64,000 nucleotides of DNA from CAVVXN01 sp963772585 (GTDB lineage Bacteria > Planctomycetota > PLA2 > JAEUHO01), in NCBI GenBank assembly GCA_963772585.1, contig CAVYXV010000010.1, positions 496,001 to 560,000 on the forward strand, given 5' to 3'. Below are positions 31,418 to 41,244 of the stretch, piece by piece (within the stretch, counting starts at the first letter, position 1; each line of letters opens with the position of its first letter). The notes below the pieces were generated by a model. The model saw only the letters and a list, made by a program, of their open reading frames with translations. It made no database searches and was not told the DNA's origin. A program made the position numbers and the translations under genes.

Positions 31418-34191
31418 ATGCGGCAGAGGACCCACGCCCTCCGCGCGCGGCACGTCCTCGTCGGCGCGCTGCTCGTTCTGGCGACGGCGGGAGCGGTCTC
31501 GGCCGAGGAGGCCCTGGGACGGAACCCCCTGCCGGTGGGCGCCCTGCCCCGGCGTCCCCCGGGGCCCGTCCTGGCGCGGGCCCGCGCGGATCCGCCGGCT
31601 CCCCCGCCCGGCGGAGCGCCGCGGCTCCCACCGCCGCGCGTGCGGACCCTCTCTCCGGGTCGGACGGTGCCCGGCTATCCCTCCCCCGAGCCCGTGCCCG
31701 CCGGCGGGACGAGGGCCGCGGGAGCGGGTCCAGGGGGGACCGGCCCCGCCGACGGCCCGCTTCGCCCGACGCCGCCGCCGCCCCGGCCCGCGACGAGCCC
31801 CACGCCGAGTCCCCAGGACTTCGTCTTCGGCGTGGACGAGGTGGGCGGCACGATCCTGCCCTTGCCGGACGGGAAGGACCGGATGGTCTGGGTGATGATG
31901 GGCAATCCCCGGATCCAGGGGTTCGCCCACACGCGCGCCGACGGACAGAGGGTGGACGATCTCTGGATCAAGGCGAACAGCGTCGTGGTCTGGCTCGACC
32001 TCGCGAAGCTCGGCTCGCTCGACGCGCTCGCGGGAGGGGGGCCTGCGGAGGGGAACGGGGGGAGGAGAAGGCTGCCCGCATCGAGCCGGACGGGCGTCCA
32101 CCGGAACGAACGAGAGCCTCCGTGATCCAGGAGGCCGTCCTCGGGCTCTATGCCGAGGGCGCCGTCGAGCTGATCTACGGCAACCTCTCGTTTCGAAGCG
32201 AGCGCCTGTACCTGGAACCTCCTACGTACAAGGCGTTGCTTCTCGAGCCCCGCTTCACGGGGCACCTCCCGCAGGACGTCAACGGTGCGAAGGCGAAGCC
32301 CGGGCGCCCGACGCCGAGCGATCTGCCCCTCCACGTGCGGGCCCGTCGGGCGCGACTCGTCGCACGGGGCGTCGCGGTGTTCGACGAGGCCGAGATGTCG
32401 CTCAGCCGGGCGGACGACAAGATGGCGCTGGAGGTGACCCGCCTCATCGTCGAGGAAGAGCAGCCCGAACCCGGTGGAGGGGAGGAGGGCGAATTCGGGA
32501 GCATCCCGACGCTCATGGGCTTTCGCTCGATCACGAACCAGCACTACACGACGGAAGGCACGTATCTCAGGGGCGAGCGGCTCCCGCTCTTCTACTGGGG
32601 CTCCGCGAACTTCAGCTACCCCTTTTCGAAGAACTTCCCCGTGCGGCTGAGAGGCTTCACCTTCGGCAACCGCTCGTCGACCGGACGGTACGCCATCGCG
32701 ACGCTGGGCGGGACGGTGACCCGGGAGGACGAGGCCCTCTTCGACTGGGACGTCCTGTTGGGAGGGTACCTCGCCCGCGGGCCGGCCCTCGGCGGGCGGA
32801 TCCGATGGGACCGACCGCGCACGAAGGGGAAGGCCTTCGCTTGGAGCGTCTACGAATTCGGCCGCGAGGAGGACGCCAGCGGCTTCATGCCCCCTCATCC
32901 GTGGCGCTGGTTGGCCGAGGTGGAGACGAGGAACGACCTCACGAAGAAGCTGCAGTTCGACTTCGAGTTCAACGACTTCTCCGATGCCGGCGTGAACCTC
33001 GAGTACTTCGAGAACGACGCCCTGACCCACAAGGATCGGGAGTCCTACGGGCGCCTGCGGTGGTCGGAGGACCTCGGGGTGGCGACGCTCACCGGCAAGT
33101 GGCACGAGCGCGACGACGTGACGGAAACGACCCAGCTACCCCAGGCGGCCCTGTGGTCGAGTGGCGTGCCGCTGGTCGTGCCGCGCCGAAAGGGCGGTCT
33201 CGCGGTGGACCTCGTGACGCGTTCCCGGTTCGGCTATCTCCAGCGGCGCCACGCGGACATCGTGCCCTACACGGATCCCGGAGCCCTACGCCTCGACACC
33301 CTGACCACGTTCGGCGCGGGCCTCGATGTCGGGGACGTCCGGCTGAGCGCCTGGGCCGGGCCGGACGTGGACGGCTACATGTTCCGCGACCCGGACGCGA
33401 CGGCGCTCTGGCGCACGGCCCTCGCGGCCGGGGCGAGGGCGAATCTCCAGCTCCACCGGACCTTCGCGGCCTCGGGAGGGCCGTTCCAGCTCGACCGGCT
33501 CCGCCACGTCATCGACCTCGACGCCGGCTTCGACGGGCGCTACGCGGACGACACCCCCCTCACGAGCGTGCCGGCCTACGACGAATCGGATCACGTGCGC
33601 GACCACACGGCGACGAGCCTCCGGGTGAGAAACCGCCTCCAGACCCGGGCCCAGGGGGGTGGAATCCGCACCCTGCTCGACTTGGACGTCGTCGGCCGGT
33701 ACTACCTGGATGAGCGCGGGCCCTACCTCATCGACACGCCTGCGCAGGTCACGGCCTACCTGCGGGCGCAGCCGCGCCGGAACCTGTATCTCGCGGGCGA
33801 GGGAGAGTGGAACGTGGGGGGCGGCGGTTTCGAGAAGGGCTTCTTCGGGGCCGGGACCCGTTTCTCCGAGGACCTCGTCGCCGTGAGCGGCGTGCGCTAT
33901 ATACGGGGCGAGGCGGTGGCGCCCGTGGTGGACGTCTCCTGGCGCTGGAGCGAGAAGTACGGCATCCGCGTGCGTGAGCTCTACAACGTCACCCGCGACG
34001 AGAACTTCGCCCGGATCGTGCTCGGGCGATACAGCCAGGATCACGCGTTGTTCGCCGGGGTCAGCCAGCGCGCCGACCACGTGGACTTCCAGTTCAACTT
34101 CCAGACCACGGTGGGGGGCGGCGGCCTCGAGGCGGAGCGGACGTTCAACGACGAGCCCAGCCCCCAGCCCTTCGGAGTCTTCCCGCCATGA
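31418..34191 (+). CDS. LptD/OstA-like outer-membrane beta-barrel protein, frame broken at a G6 run
   Basis: Frame-corrected length is about 924 residues. MRQRTHALRARHVLVGALLV begins a signal peptide cleaved near residue 29, followed by a proline-rich linker. An OstA-like domain follows, DDLWIKANSVVVWLDLAKLG joining across the break to LYAEGAVELIYGNLSFRSER, and then a long beta-barrel with many aromatic strands to the end. The first frame ends at 32125; the second runs from about 32054 to 34191. Reading one extra G in the G6 run at 32057-32062 makes the frames continuous. It probably assembles or exports a surface lipid or polysaccharide. The stop overlaps coaD (ATGA). It could instead be a real pseudogene or frameshift. 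Confidence 0.72.
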
Positions 34192-34694
34192 GCGAGCGCG
34201 TCGCCCTCTTCCCCGGCACCTTCGACCCGGTGACCTTCGGGCACCTCGATCTCGTCCGCCGGGGCGCCCGGCTCTTCGACCGTCTCGTCGTGTGCGTCGC
34301 GCCAAACGCCCGCGACACCTGGCTGGACCAGGGCCGACGCGTGGACCTCATCCGCCTGCTCCTCGAGGACGAGAGGATGGCGGGCGTGGAGGTGCTGCCC
34401 TTCGACGGGCTCCTCGTAGACGTCGCCCGCCGCCAGGGCGCCCTCGCCCTGCTCCGGGGGGTTCGGACCGTTCGGGACTTCGAGGTCGAGCTGGAGATGG
34501 CCTTCGCGAACCGCCAGCTCCACGAGGAACTGGAGACCGTCTTCCTCGCGCCTTCGCCCGCCAGCGCGCTCGTGTCCTCCACCCTCGTCAGGGAGGTGCT
34601 TTCCCTGGGGGGCGATGTGTCCGCGTGGGTGCCCCCCGCCGTGGTCCGGGCCCTGGAGGCGCAGGAGCGGGCCGGAGGCGCGGACGTTCCGTAG
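34188..34694 (+). CDS. coaD: Pantetheine-phosphate adenylyltransferase
   Basis: A 168-residue enzyme that makes dephospho-CoA from 4'-phosphopantetheine and ATP, the fourth step of coenzyme A synthesis. The N-terminus ALFPGTFDPVTFGHLDLVRR carries the TXGH-type nucleotide-binding motif (HLDL follows FG). LLRGVRTVRDFEVELEMAFA near residue 85-104 and SALVSSTLVREVLSLGGDVS near 126 match the CoaD signatures. Length fits the family (about 160). Its ATG overlaps the preceding stop, so translation follows the LptD-like gene. Confidence 0.95.
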   Translation: MSERVALFPGTFDPVTFGHLDLVRRGARLFDRLVVCVAPNARDTWLDQGRRVDLIRLLLEDERMAGVEVLPFDGLLVDVARRQGALALLRGVRTVRDFEVELEMAFANRQLHEELETVFLAPSPASALVSSTLVREVLSLGGDVSAWVPPAVVRALEAQERAGGADVP

Positions 34695-34753
34695 CGGGCT
34701 GGGGAGGAACGACGGCGCGCTGGTAGGATGCCCCGAAGGCCCGCGGAGACCCG

Positions 34754-36787
34754 ATGTATCGCACCGTGATCGGCATCGTCGTCGTCTTCGCCGTCGCCAT
34801 GGGCCTGGTCGCGTTGACGTTCTCGGCGTCGAAGGAGGAGCGTGCCGAATTCGTCTTCGTCAACGGAACCGAGCCGAAGAGCCTGGATCCCGCGATCATC
34901 ACGGGCCAGCCGGAGGGGCGCATCGCCGACGCGATCTTCGAGGGGCTCACCTACCGGGACCCCAAGAGCCTGCGGCCCGTTCCGGGATCGGCGGCGTCCT
35001 GGGACATCTCCGACGACGGGCTCGTCTACACCTTCCACATGCGCCCCGACGCCGTCTGGAGCGACGGAAAGTCCGTGACCGCGAACGACTTCGCGTGGTC
35101 CTGGCGGCGCCTCGAAGAGCCGGCGACGGCGTCCGAGTACGCCTACATCCTCCACATGATCCGCGGCGCGGAGATCTTCAACACGTACGGCGGGAACGCC
35201 GAGCGGCTGATCGGGCCGTCGAAGGACACCCCCACGATCGTCGCGCAGCTCGACGCCCTGATCCGCGATAACCCCAAGGGTGTGGACGCCGCGCAGTGGC
35301 GGGACTTCGTGCGCAAGGAGGGCCTCAACGAGGCCCTGAAGGGGGTCGAGGTCCCGCTCCTGGAGCGGGCCCTGGCCTGGTCCGAGGACCGGGTCGATGC
35401 GGCCACGCTGGCCGACATGCGGGCCGCCGTGCAGGCGGAAGGCGAACGGCGGGCCGCCCGGTGGAAGGAGGCGGACCGGACCTTCGGGATCTCCAGCGGC
35501 GTGTGGGCGAAGGACGATCGAACCCTGGTCGTGGAGCTGCGCTCCATCACGCCCTACTTCCTCGAGATCACGGCCTTCTACCCGACGTACCCCGAGCCCC
35601 GGTGGGTGGTCGAGGCGCACCCCACGGACTGGTTCCTCCCGAGCCACGTCGTTACCAACGGACCCTATCGCCTGAGGGCGTGGCGCGTGAACGACAAGAT
35701 CCGCCTCGTCAAGAGCGACACGTACTGGGACCGGGACGACATCCACCTCCGGGTCGTGGACGCCCTACCCATCGAGAACGGCGCCACGGCCTTGAACATG
35801 TATCTCACCGGCGCGGCCGACTGGATCCCCGCCATCTATCCCCAGGATCTCGTGGACGCGCTGAAGGAGCGGCCGGACTTCTACGCCAACCAAGGCCTCG
35901 TCGTCTACTACTACCGGTTCAACACGACCCGCAAGTACCTGCGGGACCCCCGCGTCCGGCGGGCCCTGTGCATGGCGATCGACCGCGACGTGATCGTCCG
36001 GCACATCCTGAAGCTCGGCCAGGAGCCTGCCTACCACTTCGTGCCGCCCGGGATCCGCGGATACGAACCGCCCGAGAGTCGCATCCGCTTCGATCCCAAG
36101 GAAGCGACGCGCCTGCTGAAGGAGGCCGGCTTCCCGATGGACGTCCCGTTGGGGATCCTATACAACACGTCCGAGAGCCACCAGAAGATCGCCGAGAACG
36201 TCGCCGAGCAGCTCCGGCAGAACCTGGGCCTGCGTGCGAACGCCTACAACCAGGAGTGGCAGGCGTACCAGCAGACCGTGCGCGACGAGGACTACGACCT
36301 CGCCCGCGCCGGCTGGATCGGGGACTACCTGGACCCGAATACCTTCCTGGACATGTGGGTCACCAACGGGGGCAACAACCAGACCGGTTGGTCGAGTCCG
36401 TTGTACGACCGCTTGATCGCCTTCGCGGCGGACGTCGGCACGTTCCTGGACGATCCCGACCCCTGGGTGGCCCGGCTCAAGGAGAAGGACCGCATCCGAC
36501 GGATGATCGCCCGGTACCGGTCGCTCCCACCCGGCTCCGAACGCGTCGCCGTCGCCGAGGAGATCCGCATGCAGCTCTTCCGCGAGGCGGAGGCGATCCT
36601 CGTGCAGGACGGCTTCCCCGTCCTTCCCATCTACTTCTACGTCGTCAGCGGCCTGGTGAAGCCGTGGGTAGGAGGCTTCTACACGACGCTCACCCTGCCC
36701 GACGGTTCGGCGATGCCGAACCTGCAGGACATCCACCCCGTACGCGGCATGTACATCCGCGGGGACGATGCGGGGCGGGCGGATTGA
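34754..36787 (+). CDS. oppA: Oligopeptide ABC transporter substrate-binding protein (SBP_bac_5)
   Basis: A 677-residue extracytoplasmic solute-binding protein for peptides, anchored or secreted through the N-terminal helix at about residues 5-22. The family motifs FVNGTEPKSLDPAIITGQPE near 34-53 and DAVWSDGKSVTANDFAWSWR near 100-119 are present, as are NTTRKYLRDPRVRRALCMAI and LARAGWIGDYLDPNTFLDMW. It is longer than the usual OppA (about 540) because of an insertion near 150-240. It has no lipobox cysteine. It is the first gene of the opp operon, with the permeases directly after. Confidence 0.9.
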   Translation: MYRTVIGIVVVFAVAMGLVALTFSASKEERAEFVFVNGTEPKSLDPAIITGQPEGRIADAIFEGLTYRDPKSLRPVPGSAASWDISDDGLVYTFHMRPDAVWSDGKSVTANDFAWSWRRLEEPATASEYAYILHMIRGAEIFNTYGGNAERLIGPSKDTPTIVAQLDALIRDNPKGVDAAQWRDFVRKEGLNEALKGVEVPLLERALAWSEDRVDAATLADMRAAVQAEGERRAARWKEADRTFGISSGVWAKDDRTLVVELRSITPYFLEITAFYPTYPEPRWVVEAHPTDWFLPSHVVTNGPYRLRAWRVNDKIRLVKSDTYWDRDDIHLRVVDALPIENGATALNMYLTGAADWIPAIYPQDLVDALKERPDFYANQGLVVYYYRFNTTRKYLRDPRVRRALCMAIDRDVIVRHILKLGQEPAYHFVPPGIRGYEPPESRIRFDPKEATRLLKEAGFPMDVPLGILYNTSESHQKIAENVAEQLRQNLGLRANAYNQEWQAYQQTVRDEDYDLARAGWIGDYLDPNTFLDMWVTNGGNNQTGWSSPLYDRLIAFAADVGTFLDDPDPWVARLKEKDRIRRMIARYRSLPPGSERVAVAEEIRMQLFREAEAILVQDGFPVLPIYFYVVSGLVKPWVGGFYTTLTLPDGSAMPNLQDIHPVRGMYIRGDDAGRAD

Positions 36788-36789
36788 CG

Positions 36790-37929
36790 ATGCCCGGGAC
36801 GATCCTCGCCGTCGGGCTGCCCGAGGGGTTGACCCTCCTCCTCGGCATCGGTCTGATCGTCGCGACGGCATGGTTCCCTGCCCGGTTGTCCCGGTTCGCG
36901 GGCGCGTTCTACGTCGCGGCCGTCTTCGCCGTGTTCCTGCGCCTGTCCCTCGGCGTGGCGGGGATCGGCGTTGCGCTCGCCGCGGGGGTGATCGCGTGGT
37001 TCCTCCTTCCCGTCCAGGTCGCCCGCCGGATCAGCTTCACGGTTCCGATGCTGGTCCTCCTGATCTTCGTGGCCAGCGTGTTGATGTACATGGCGCCGGG
37101 GAGTCCGTTCGACAGCGAGAAGGTCGCGAGCCTCCAGGTCCAGGAGGCCCAGAAGGCCAAGTTCGGGGTCGCCGACACGCCCCTCGGGTTCTTCGCCAAC
37201 TACATGAAGCGGCTGGTCACCGAGGGATCGATGGGGGACTCGATCAAGGTGCAGGGCCGGACCGTGATGGAGCTTCTCCTGCCGGCGCTTCCCGTCAGCA
37301 TGTCGTTGGGCCTCCTGGCGTTGATGCTGGCCGTGGGACTGGGGCTCTTGTTCGGAATCCGGGCGGGGCTTCGGCCGAATTCGCTGGCGGACTACGGCAG
37401 CATGGGCCTCGCGATGATCGGGATCTCGCTGCCGAATTTCGTCATCGGCGCCTTCCTCATCATCGTGTTCGCTCTCGGGCTCGGTTGGCTTCCGGTCGCG
37501 GGATGGGGCGGGTATCGGCATCTCGTGCTTCCCGCCATCGCCCTGGCGCTTCCGTACGCGGCCTACATCGCCCGTCTCGCGCGAGGCGGGACGATCGAGG
37601 TCATGCAACAGGACTTCATCCAGACCGCGCGGGCGAAGGGACTTTCCGAAACGCAGATCGTCCTGAAGCACGCCCTCAAGGGCGCGATCCTGCCCGTCGT
37701 GTCCTTCCTGGGCCCGGCGGCTGCCGGCATCTTCACGGGGTCGTTCGTCGTCGAGTACCTCTTCAGCATCCCGGGGATGGGACTGTGGTTCGTCCGCGGC
37801 GCCACCGGACGCGACTACGCCGTGGTCCTGGGGACGGCGATCATCTACTTCACCATCATCACCTTCTTCAACCTGCTGGTGGATCTGGCCTATTCCTGGT
37901 TGGATCCGCGCATCCAGAAGGCCTTCTGA
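36790..37929 (+). CDS. oppB: Oligopeptide ABC transporter permease (OppB-like)
   Basis: A 379-residue permease forming half of the peptide channel. The BPD_transp_1 EAA loop is visible as ARAKGLSETQIVLKHALKGA near residue 279, and PGMGLWFVRGATGRDYAVVL near 324. The N-terminus carries about 70 residues of extra hydrophobic helices (FYVAAVFAVFLRLSLGVAGI) before the usual start RISFTVPMLVLLIFVASVLM. A two-base gap separates its ATG from the OppA stop. The usual OppB has about 306-330 residues, so the N-terminal extension is unusual. Confidence 0.9.
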   Translation: MPGTILAVGLPEGLTLLLGIGLIVATAWFPARLSRFAGAFYVAAVFAVFLRLSLGVAGIGVALAAGVIAWFLLPVQVARRISFTVPMLVLLIFVASVLMYMAPGSPFDSEKVASLQVQEAQKAKFGVADTPLGFFANYMKRLVTEGSMGDSIKVQGRTVMELLLPALPVSMSLGLLALMLAVGLGLLFGIRAGLRPNSLADYGSMGLAMIGISLPNFVIGAFLIIVFALGLGWLPVAGWGGYRHLVLPAIALALPYAAYIARLARGGTIEVMQQDFIQTARAKGLSETQIVLKHALKGAILPVVSFLGPAAAGIFTGSFVVEYLFSIPGMGLWFVRGATGRDYAVVLGTAIIYFTIITFFNLLVDLAYSWLDPRIQKAF

Positions 37930-37966
37930 TGCCGACTCGAGCGCCGGTTTCCCCCAGGACCACCCG

Positions 37967-38860
37967 GTGGTCGCTCCCGCGGCCGAGAAGGGAACCAGCC
38001 TCTGGGCCGACGCCTGGCGGCGCCTGCGGAAGAACAGGCTGGCCATCGCGGGCGCCGTGACGCTGGTCCTGATCACGCTGCTCTGCGCCTTCGGGCCGAT
38101 CGTCCTCGGAATGCCGCCGTGGAACAAGGACGTCCAGGCCCAGGATCCGAAGCTCGCCATGGAACCGCCCACACTCCACGAGCCGCTGGGGCGGGACAAC
38201 CTGGGTCGGTCCTACCTCCTGCGGGTCCTGGTGGGCGGCCGCATGTCCCTTGCCGTCGGCCTGGCCGCCACCTTCGTCACCGTCCTGATTGGCACGCTCT
38301 ACGGGGCCGTCGCCGGGTACTACGGCGGTCGGACCGACGAGATCATGATGCGGTTCGTCGACTTCTTCTACGGCATCCCGTACATGTTCCTCGTCATCCT
38401 CATCATGGTGATGCTCGAGGACAAGTACCGCGGCAACCCGATTCCCGTCTTCGCCGCCCTCGGCATGGTGCAGTGGCTCACCATGGCACGGATCGTGAGA
38501 GGGAACGTGATCGCGCTTCGCAACCAGGAGTTCGTCCAGGCGGCCCGCGTCATTGGTGCGAGGGACTCCCGCATCATCCTTCGCCACATCCTGCCGAATG
38601 TGCTGGGGATCGTGGTCATCTACGCGACGCTCACGGTGCCCGCGGTCATCATCCTCGAGTCGTTCCTCTCCTATCTCGGCCTGGGACTGTCACTCTCGTG
38701 GGGGCGGCTCGTGTCGGAAGCCGTGAACGTGGTGAACCCGATCCGTTCGTATTGGTGGCTCCTGTTCTGGCCCAGCCTCCTGCTGGCCCTGACCCTCTTC
38801 AGCCTGAACTTCCTCGGCGACGGCCTGAGGGACGCGATCGATCCGAGGACGCGCCGATGA
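37967..38860 (+). CDS. oppC: Oligopeptide ABC transporter permease (OppC-like), start uncertain
   Basis: A permease of about 297 residues with the OppC features: LWADAWRRLRKNRLAIAGAV near residue 12, HEPLGRDNLGRSYLLRVLVG, and the EAA loop VQAARVIGARDSRIILRHIL near 188. I give the first in-frame GTG at 37967. An ATG at 37929, overlapping the OppB stop, is more likely in an operon but is out of frame; one extra C in the C5 run at 37951-37955 would join it in frame and give about 310 residues. The end overlaps the OppD start (ATGA). Confidence 0.86.
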   Translation: MVAPAAEKGTSLWADAWRRLRKNRLAIAGAVTLVLITLLCAFGPIVLGMPPWNKDVQAQDPKLAMEPPTLHEPLGRDNLGRSYLLRVLVGGRMSLAVGLAATFVTVLIGTLYGAVAGYYGGRTDEIMMRFVDFFYGIPYMFLVILIMVMLEDKYRGNPIPVFAALGMVQWLTMARIVRGNVIALRNQEFVQAARVIGARDSRIILRHILPNVLGIVVIYATLTVPAVIILESFLSYLGLGLSLSWGRLVSEAVNVVNPIRSYWWLLFWPSLLLALTLFSLNFLGDGLRDAIDPRTRR

Positions 38861-39849
38861 AGGGCGAGCCGTTGCTCCGAGTGCGGGACCTGCGGACGAC
38901 CTTCACCACCGAGGAGGGCCTCGTGCGGGCGGTCGATGGCGTCTCCTTCGACCTGGACCGAGGAGAGATCCTGGGAATCGTCGGCGAGAGCGGCTGCGGG
39001 AAGAGCGTGACCAACCTGTCGATCCTCGGTCTGCTTCCCAAGCCGCAGGGCCGGATCGCGGGGGGCAGCGTGCGCCTGGACGGGCGGGAGCTGGTCGGTC
39101 TTTCCGACCGGGCGCTGCGGGAAATTCGCGGCAACCGCATCGCGATGATCTTCCAGGACCCGATGACGAGCCTCAATCCGTATCTGACGGTCGAAGAGCA
39201 GCTCGCCGAAGTCGGCGTGCTGCACCTCGGGATCCGCCGCAAGGAGGCCGTGGATCGGGCGGTCACGCTGCTCGGACGCGTCGGGATCCCGCACCCCGCC
39301 GGACGCATCCGGAGCTATCCGCACGAGTTCTCGGGGGGCATGCGGCAGCGCGTGATGATCGCCATGGCTCTGCTGTGCGACCCCGAGATCCTGATCGCCG
39401 ACGAGCCGACGACGGCGTTGGACGTCACCATCCAGGCCCAGATCCTGGAGCTGCTGGCCAGTCTCCGCGAGGAGCGCGGGATGGCGATCATCCTGGTCAC
39501 GCACGACCTCGGGGTCGTCGCGGGAACCTGCGACCGGGTCATCGTGATGTACGCCGGGCGGGTCGTGGAGGAGGCGCCGACGAAGGACCTCTACGCCCGC
39601 CCGACCCATCCCTACACGAAGGCGCTGCTCCGTAGCGTCCCCCGTCTGGACGAGCGCGGACACGTGACGTTGGAGAGCATCGAAGGCCTCCCGCCGCGGC
39701 TCGACCGCGGGCCCTTCGAGGCCTGCACCTTCGCGCCGCGGTGCGAGCTCGTGCGGGACGGCTGCTACGAGGGCGAGCCCGTGCTGGAGTCCCTGGACGG
39801 CGGGCGACGGCGCCGCCGGTGCATCCTCCCGGTGGAGGAGGTGCGATGA
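38857..39849 (+). CDS. oppD: Oligopeptide ABC transporter ATP-binding protein (OppD-like)
   Basis: A 330-residue ATPase. Walker A is GIVGESGCGKSVTN near residues 40-52, the Q-loop IFQDPMTSLNPY, the signature EFSGGMRQRVMIAMALL near 152, and Walker B ILIADEPTTALDVT near 175. The Opp-specific C-terminal oligopeptide-binding segment with cysteines is present (EACTFAPRCELVRDGCYEGE). It works as a heterodimer with OppF to energise peptide import. Its ATG overlaps the OppC stop. Confidence 0.93.
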   Translation: MKGEPLLRVRDLRTTFTTEEGLVRAVDGVSFDLDRGEILGIVGESGCGKSVTNLSILGLLPKPQGRIAGGSVRLDGRELVGLSDRALREIRGNRIAMIFQDPMTSLNPYLTVEEQLAEVGVLHLGIRRKEAVDRAVTLLGRVGIPHPAGRIRSYPHEFSGGMRQRVMIAMALLCDPEILIADEPTTALDVTIQAQILELLASLREERGMAIILVTHDLGVVAGTCDRVIVMYAGRVVEEAPTKDLYARPTHPYTKALLRSVPRLDERGHVTLESIEGLPPRLDRGPFEACTFAPRCELVRDGCYEGEPVLESLDGGRRRRRCILPVEEVR

Positions 39850-39909
39850 CGGGCGAGCCGCAAGCGAGTCGAGATCCTGGAGGTCGAGGATCTCCGCGTC
39901 CACTTCGAG

Positions 39910-40830
39910 GTGCCGGGAGGCGTCGTGAAGGCCGTGCGGGGCGTCTCCTTCGCCCTCGCACCCGGCGAGACCCTCGGCCTCGTCGGCGAGTCCGGCTGCG
40001 GGAAGTCCACCGTCGCCCGGGCCATCGTTCGTCTCGTCGCCGCCACCTCCGGCGACATCCGCTTCCGGGGAAGGAGCCTCGTGGGGCTCGGGCCGGGCCG
40101 GATGCGTCCCCTCCGGCGTCACCTCCAGATGGTCTTCCAGGACCCCTACGCGAGCTTGAACCCGCGGATGACGGTCGCTTCGACCATCGCCGAGCCCATC
40201 CAGATCCACGGCAGGGCGATCTCCGGCAGCCTCGACGAGGAGGTGTGCCGGATCATGGAGCTGGTCGGGCTCGATCCCTCCATGCGCCGCCGCTACCCCC
40301 ATGAGTTCTCGGGCGGCCAGCGACAGCGGATCGGCCTCGCCCGCGCGCTGTCCCTGGAACCCGACGTGATCCTCCTCGACGAGCCCGTCTCCGCGCTCGA
40401 CGTTTCGGTACAGGCCCAGGTGCTGAACCTTCTCGCCGACCTGAAGCGAAGGTTGGGCCTCACCTACCTCTTCATCGCCCACCACCTCGCCGTGGTCCAC
40501 CACATGTCGGACCGGGTCGCCGTCATGTACCTCGGCCTCATCGTCGAGCTCGCCGACCGCGAGGCGATCTACCGGGAGCCGCTGCACCCCTACACGGCGG
40601 CGCTGCTCTCCGCCGTGCCCGTCCCCGATCCCGTCGTCGAGGAAACGCGCCGGCGGATCCCCATCGAGGGCGAGCTTCCGACTCCCACGGAGGACCTGGT
40701 CGGGTGTCCCTTCCGCTCGCGATGTCGCGAGGCGTTCGACCGCTGTGCCGTGGAGGCCCCGGAACTCCGGGAGCACCGTCCCGGTCGCTGGGCCGCCTGC
40801 CACCTCCCGGAAGCGGCCGTCAGCAGGTAG
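39910..40830 (+). CDS. oppF: Oligopeptide ABC transporter ATP-binding protein (OppF-like), start region out of frame
   Basis: At least 306 residues. Walker A is GLVGESGCGKSTVARA near residue 23, the signature EFSGGQRQRIGLARALSLEP, and Walker B ILLDEPVSALDVS; the Opp C-terminal segment follows (CPFRSRCREAFDRC). The listed GTG at 39910 is the first in-frame start, but coding-like sequence VEILEVEDLRVHFEVPGG lies upstream in frame. An ATG at 39846, overlapping the OppD stop, is one base out of frame, so a one-base excess between 39846 and about 39870 is likely; the corrected protein has about 327 residues. Its 3' end overlaps convergent ridA by 11 bases. Confidence 0.88.
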   Translation: MPGGVVKAVRGVSFALAPGETLGLVGESGCGKSTVARAIVRLVAATSGDIRFRGRSLVGLGPGRMRPLRRHLQMVFQDPYASLNPRMTVASTIAEPIQIHGRAISGSLDEEVCRIMELVGLDPSMRRRYPHEFSGGQRQRIGLARALSLEPDVILLDEPVSALDVSVQAQVLNLLADLKRRLGLTYLFIAHHLAVVHHMSDRVAVMYLGLIVELADREAIYREPLHPYTAALLSAVPVPDPVVEETRRRIPIEGELPTPTEDLVGCPFRSRCREAFDRCAVEAPELREHRPGRWAACHLPEAAVSR

Positions 40831-41206
40831 CGATCGCGGCGATCTCGACGCGGACGTCCTTGGGCAGCCGGGCCACCTCCACCGTGATGCGTGCGGGGGG
40901 ATCCTCCGGGAAGTAGCGGCCGTAGACCTCGTTCACGGCGGCGAAGTCCCCCAGGTCCTTCACGAAGACCTCGCAGCGGACGACGCGCGAGAGGGAGCTG
41001 CCGCCCGCCTCCAGCACGGCCATCAGGTTCTCCAGGACGCGCTCGGTCTGGGCGGCGGCGTCCCCCGGGCCGACGATCGCTCCCGACGCGGGGTCCAACG
41101 GGATCTGGCCGGCGGCGAAGAGGAATCCCCCGGCCTTGACGGCCTGGTTGTACGGGCCGATCGCGGCCGGCGCCTTCTCGGTGTGGACGATCTCGCGTTG
41201 ATTCAT
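40820..41206 (-). CDS. ridA: RidA/YjgF-family reactive intermediate deaminase
   Basis: A 128-residue protein of the RidA family, which hydrolyses reactive enamine/imine intermediates such as 2-aminoacrylate. Family motifs are present: APAAIGPYNQAVKAGGFLFA near residue 12-31, AAGQIPLDPASG, TERVLENLMAVLEAGG, and the active-site segment VNEVYGRYFPEDPPARITVE with the key arginine near 108. It is at the end of a minus-strand run after the HAD gene, 38 bases downstream of that stop. Its own end overlaps the oppF end on the other strand. Confidence 0.93.
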   Translation of the reverse strand: MNQREIVHTEKAPAAIGPYNQAVKAGGFLFAAGQIPLDPASGAIVGPGDAAAQTERVLENLMAVLEAGGSSLSRVVRCEVFVKDLGDFAAVNEVYGRYFPEDPPARITVEVARLPKDVRVEIAAIATC

Positions 41207-41244
41207 GACGGACTCCTCCCGCGGACCAGCCTACCGCCGGAGGG

